A stretch of DNA of 64,000 nucleotides, taken from assembly GCA_000711775.1 (NCBI GenBank), contig ARYC01000233.1, forward strand, positions 62,001-126,000. Reading direction: 5' to 3'. The notes beneath the pieces are model-generated. The model worked only from the letters and a program-made list of their open reading frames with translations, was not told where the DNA came from and ran no database searches. Every line of letters begins with the position of its first letter. Positions within the stretch are counted from its first letter, which is position 1. Origin of the DNA: Oxytricha trifallax (lineage: Eukaryota; Ciliophora; Spirotrichea; Sporadotrichida; Oxytrichidae). Positions 59,491 through 64,000 of the stretch are shown piece by piece. A program made the translations under genes and the position numbers.

Positions 59491-62400
59491 ATGAGATATT
59501 CATCTTTTAAAACTGCATAGCCTGGAATTCATCACGAAGAGGATGTTGAAATATTATCGGTATGTATAGATTTATTATATATAACTGAATTGCAACAATC
59601 AGAATTGAGGATTACATACAAGAAGACTCGTAGGATTAATATTCCGAAGACTCGAATGGTAAGTTTCCAGAATATTTACGGGTTATCAGGGTTAAATTTA
59701 TGCGAATTTAATATACTGTGTATTTCAAGAGTAACTCAATTTTATAAATTAGGGAAGACAGAATTTTAAGAAGACAAAGTTGAGTTTGAATCAAATAAGA
59801 CTGCAAGTCCTCACGCTTATGAAAAGCATTAAAAATATTTTATAAATGTTTAGATTTTAATCTTTGCTATAAAATTTAATCTGTTTAATTCAAATTTTAA
59901 GAGATGAGATATGATACTCTCAACAATATCAAGCATTTAGGAGATGATTTATTGTCCCCTCCTAGAGATACTAATGCTAATTTTGCTTTCAACTTTAATG
60001 AAAGTATCAATATTGCAGCTTTTAATCATAAATGTCGTTTGGTATATTTATGGATGGCTTTATATATCACTTCAAAGACTTATCGGTAATGGAAAGTGTG
60101 AACAGTGATCTAGACCCTTTTCAATATTTCTAGAATTTGCAAGATTCTGTGGCTCAAACTGAAAATCATGTGAAAATTTCTTACAGTTAAGCCACTGTAA
60201 ATAATCTCTACCATATAATGAATTAAAACCCCGAAGGTATTCATTTCGTGGGATCAGCTCATAAAAGCAGCAATATTAAAGATGGCTATTATTTGATTAA
60301 GTAAATTTTACTAATGAGAGTGGCGAGTCTGAATTGATAACTCCACAGTCTTTATCAGAAATTATCACCTCTGGGGAAAATGATCTGGAATTCGCTTTTG
60401 TTATATCAAGTCATAGCTCATTTTTGTTGGGACACATCTTCCACTAAGCTGGAGTCAATCATTTAGTTGGATTGGATTTAATATATTATCCAGACTCTGG
60501 AGATGATATTTTACAGACATTCATCCTAACTTTTTATGGCTCTCTTTACAAACTAGATATTAATGTTTGCGATGCTTTTAGAAGTGCCTAAGAAAAAGTT
60601 CGTTAGCTTTTTGGGGATGAGAAAAGTGATGAGTTTCTGTTGTTTATCAAACAAGATAGCAACCCAAGAATATATACAAAATTTATGGGTAAAATATATT
60701 AGTTAGTTGATGAACCTTTTATCCAAAATTCATTGCCAAGTCAATCATTAAACCTAGTAGGAACCAATTTGATTATCACTAAAATCGTCTCAGAGAATGA
60801 AAATATGTTGACTTACTAATTTTGATTAATATTGAAGAAATAATGACTTAAAATCCATTCATTAAAGTATAGTCTTTTTAAGTGATGGTAGTTTAGCAAA
60901 TATATCACAATCGATTAAAGTAATAAACAATTTAGAACAAAATGATGCTAATGAGCTTTTCTAGAGTTAATTAGGACGAAAATTTTCTAAAACATAATAT
61001 CTGTATGAAATTTTCAACTCTCAACCATACGCTGATTTTATCAATGATGAAATATTAATATAAAATCATGAGATATTTTCTTAACTTGCCCAAAATACTC
61101 AAAGTTTAATACTTACAGCTAAATGCTTGAAATACGCTAAATTATCTGAAATATTCTAATATGTAAACTCGAAATAAAGCAAAGATGTGTTAAAGTAAGA
61201 AAACATACCTTTTGGATCGAGTATTAGTATTTTAAGGCTAACGATATAATTTGCAATAGATTTATTAAAGAAAGCTGAACCATAAACTGCCTAATTCTTT
61301 TACATGCTTGGCCTATTAAAAACTCCAGCCAGTGAAAAATAAATTAGAAAAATTTGGGGTTTGGACTTTGAAAAACATTTAGTAGTTTTAAGAGATTTTG
61401 GAATAGTATCCAATAGTTTTGATAATCCTCCTAAGATAGTGTTAAGCTCACTTGTGCAGCAGTATAGTGAATCATCGATAACTCTTGCTGATTAAGTATT
61501 ACTTATGAACGATCTAAGTAGATATCTCAATAGTTATCAAGAGAAAATATATAGAGGCAACTCTAAATTCAGAAAGAGCCCTGAAAAGCAATTGCTTAAG
61601 TGTAGGGAGCTATAATAATACAATTTTAAAAACGATATGTATTTTAATGTTATTAACTATAAAGCTAAAGATGCTTTCAATTGAATCAAATTTATTAGAA
61701 ATAGTGAATAGATTGCTCAATGAAGGCAAAATTTCATCAGTATAAAAAGAAAAGCAAATCGAAAAGATTTAAATCTAAAAGATAGAAATCTCAAAAGTAT
61801 ACGATAATAAAATGTCAAGGACTCCAAGCTAACCAAGCTTAAAAAAGTTAGGAACAGCAAAATTAAGTGAAATAAAAATTCCAAGAAATGTTAAAACAAG
61901 GCTGTCACTAAACGCTGGATAGAAATCTTTAACACTTTCAAATTCACATCATAAGAAGAAAACAAGCTGGGTAAATGAAAAATCAAACTAATTTCCCATA
62001 CCTAACTCTATGTACTATCAAAAAGGAAAAACATTTTCTTCCATTAAAAATTCACATAAAAATAGCAGGAACAATAATTTAAGCCATTAAAATACATCAT
62101 AAGATAAGAAATCAGAATCTTATATCTAAAATGATGAAGATCCAAATATTTTTGGGCTTGATGAAGAAGTTATATTGGATGAACTTCCACCTTCTTAGAC
62201 AAGAAACTAGAAAACGATTTCTTAAATGAAAAAGAATTTTAATTTTAGCTTAAAGAGTTTTATAATTGAAGATTATTATTGCAATAACAAACATTCTGTA
62301 GAACAGCAAATAGCTCACAATTCTTTCAACTTTTAATTATTAAGACAATTTTCTCTCGGTTTAAAGAAGAATTCTCTAATGCAATTTTTAAACGACCCTA

Positions 62401-64000
62401 GTCTTATAGAACAGTCTTAACTTTAAATTGAGTAGCCAGGCTCACCCAAAAACAATTAAATTTAAATATTGAGTGTCTACAAGAAGAACAGTATAAGCAT
62501 TACATCCTAAAACAACTCTTATTATGATTAAGAGCAAAATTCTATAGAAAGAGAATAAGATCTTAAAATGCATGATATTGAGAAAACTATGTTAAAATAC
62601 ATGATGAATTTGTTCTTATTTAGAGAGATGGAATAACTAGGGAAATTCATTGAGAAATAAGCTACAAATATTAATGGTTGCTTGATTTACCAGGCTAATT
62701 TGTTGAGAATTAAAGGTTTGTTACACTAAAGTTAACAGAAAACAGAACTATGCATAGAATACTTGAAGAAATCGAAAAGAATTTACGAATAAAAAGACTC
62801 AATATATGGACTTGCCCTTTCAAGGTACAGTATTGGGTTGTTTTAGAAGAAGCTTTTAACTCAACAAAATACGGAGTGGGAATTCTTAGATGCAGGATAT
62901 CAAAAGCTTATAATCAAATTTGAAAAAGCATTGTAAGGATTTAAGCAAATTAATCATTTGATTGGTTAAGCTCTCTGTCACAATTAGATATCACAAATTC
63001 ATAAAACTAGATTTACTGAACAGAAGTCAATAGCTGAAATTGAATTCTCAAAGTCTCAATTTAATGATCATTAGAACTATTAAGTAATTTAATTTGTGTT
63101 TCATTTTTTAACTTTCAAATGCAAAAGATGCTTGAATACCAAGATTATCCAAATAAGAAGAAATCTCCCCATGTGAAAAGAGTATAAGGACCAGAGTTTT
63201 CATTGATGCTTGAGCTAGTTTTAGATTAAGCAAATATCAATTTATTCCCAGTAACTTAGAAGTATGAACTCTAGGCAATTTAAGAGGATGAGCTAGAGGA
63301 GTCAGTGATGTTCTCTGATGATACCAATATTATTTTCACCTTTTATTATATTAAGGAATCATTAAAAGATCAAGCTGATGTCATAGCTTACTATGACTCT
63401 CTTTAGCAAGAACTGACACCAAGAAAATTCAATCACTAGAATCAGTAGGAAATTTCAAGGATCTACAGTAATCATAACTTAAAAGACTCTCCTACCTATT
63501 CAGGGATGTTTTACATTAAGAGTGGTTAAAGTAGTTCAATTTAAAATTCTAGTAGCATTAAGAAATTAACTTCAGAGGCTATTCATATCTTCGAAGAACA
63601 TACAGATTAAATTTAAGTTAAGGCTTTCAATGAATACAAATAAATGCCTGGGAAACCCCCTAAACCTCTGTCTCCAGATTCTTATAACCACCTATCTGAT
63701 AGAAAGAGAGCTTTAAATTAAGATTTATTGATCTATGAAAAAGATTCCTACATTTAGGAAGAAGATTTAAGATCTCTGACATGCAGTCCACAGGAAAGCT
63801 CAATAAATCAGATAAATCAAACAGATGATCTAAGTCTAATTAATTAACAAGCTTATTTCTCTCAAAATAGCAAAAGAGTTGGGAGGATGCAATCTTAACT
63901 TGAAGTTGTTGAAGAGGAAACTGAGCAGAGTTATTTCGACATCGATAAACATCAGCTAAGTCCAAGACTATCAGTTAGATCATCTTAGAAACTCAAGAAA
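59491..64000 (+). CDS. CHAT-like domain + STAND remnant + TPR-like protein, locus 2, runs off window
   Basis: ATG 59491 with an acidic leader. Intron 59659-59752; IES pointer ATAT near 59834-59911. CHAT-like block 60220-60610: EGIHFVGSAHKSS (His region), LEFAFVISSHSSFLLGH (Ser where Cys is usual), AGVNHLVGLDLIYYPD, FYGSLYKLDINVCDAFRSAQ. Then a degenerate Walker B (LLILINIEEI), SDGSLANISQSIKVINNLEQ, NHEIFSQL, and a winged-helix-like part (FFYMLGLLKTPASEKQIRKI). Then a disordered linker and TPR-like helices (about 62600-63000: ELCIEYLKKSKRIYEQ, YGLALSRYSIGLFQKKLL). Intron 63084-63127 leads to a Ser/Glu-rich tail open at 64000. No Walker A is visible. Frame changes near 60030, 60297, 60790 and 60867 are unexplained. 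Confidence 0.6.

Noticed and set aside
58757-60719. 13-nt repeat TAGTTGATGAACC (58757 and 60707) as a scrambling pointer between the STAND loci
   Set aside because: A match of this length is expected many times by chance in 64 kb of AT-rich DNA, and joining there puts the Walker A block out of frame.

Overview
The window is germline (micronuclear) DNA of a spirotrichous ciliate of the Oxytricha, Stylonychia or Tetmemena group. Four things in the sequence say so. (1) Genes read through TAA and TAG as glutamine and stop only at TGA. (2) Two elements end in C4A4 telomere-like inverted repeats (CAAAACCCCAAAACCCC) and carry the three-gene set of TBE transposons, known from oxytrichids. (3) Nearly every gene is interrupted by AT-rich segments of about 25-600 nt flanked by 2-8 nt direct repeats; deleting the segment plus one repeat copy restores the frame, which is the signature of internal eliminated sequences (IESs) with pointers. 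(4) Introns are short (26-170 nt) GT...AG. All protein readings below assume TAA/TAG = Gln and the stated IES and intron removals.

Layout. 1-2965: AT-rich, no convincing gene, one MITE-like element. 2966-11134: a TBE element with a second TBE (3721-7840) inserted inside its zinc-finger/kinase gene. 12023-18718: unrecognised genes in pieces and a second terminal-inverted-repeat element. 18879-23800: a scrambled SPFH (band 7) gene whose 5' half lies on the minus strand and 3' half on the plus strand, joined by a 14-nt pointer inside an intron; between the halves lie three tandem paralogues of an unknown small protein family. 24036-31200: an Asn/Ser-rich protein, the ribosome export adaptor NMD3, and another low-complexity protein. 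31748-32643: an inverted, decayed copy of the module 'family member + SPFH 5' end'. 33010-38702: low-complexity and coiled-coil genes. 38711-44244: a cytosolic (tubulin-type) carboxypeptidase interrupted, just before its catalytic Glu codon, by a 550-nt near-perfect palindrome. 44459-46214: a second SPFH gene. 46376-50611: two tandem membrane-anchored class 3 aldehyde dehydrogenases. 50973-54370: an AGC kinase and an EF-hand protein. 55093-57773: a long disordered protein. 57831-64000: two STAND/NB-ARC-like loci, one with a CHAT-like (caspase-superfamily) domain and a TPR-like C-terminus running off the window.

The genes do not form a pathway; in this group each gene normally ends on its own somatic nanochromosome. 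What unites the window is germline genome architecture: nested transposons, palindromic and MITE-like IESs, gene scrambling, and local duplication followed by decay. The most notable items are the scrambled SPFH locus with its embedded gene family and distant inverted copy, the palindromic IES in the carboxypeptidase, and the CHAT-STAND locus.
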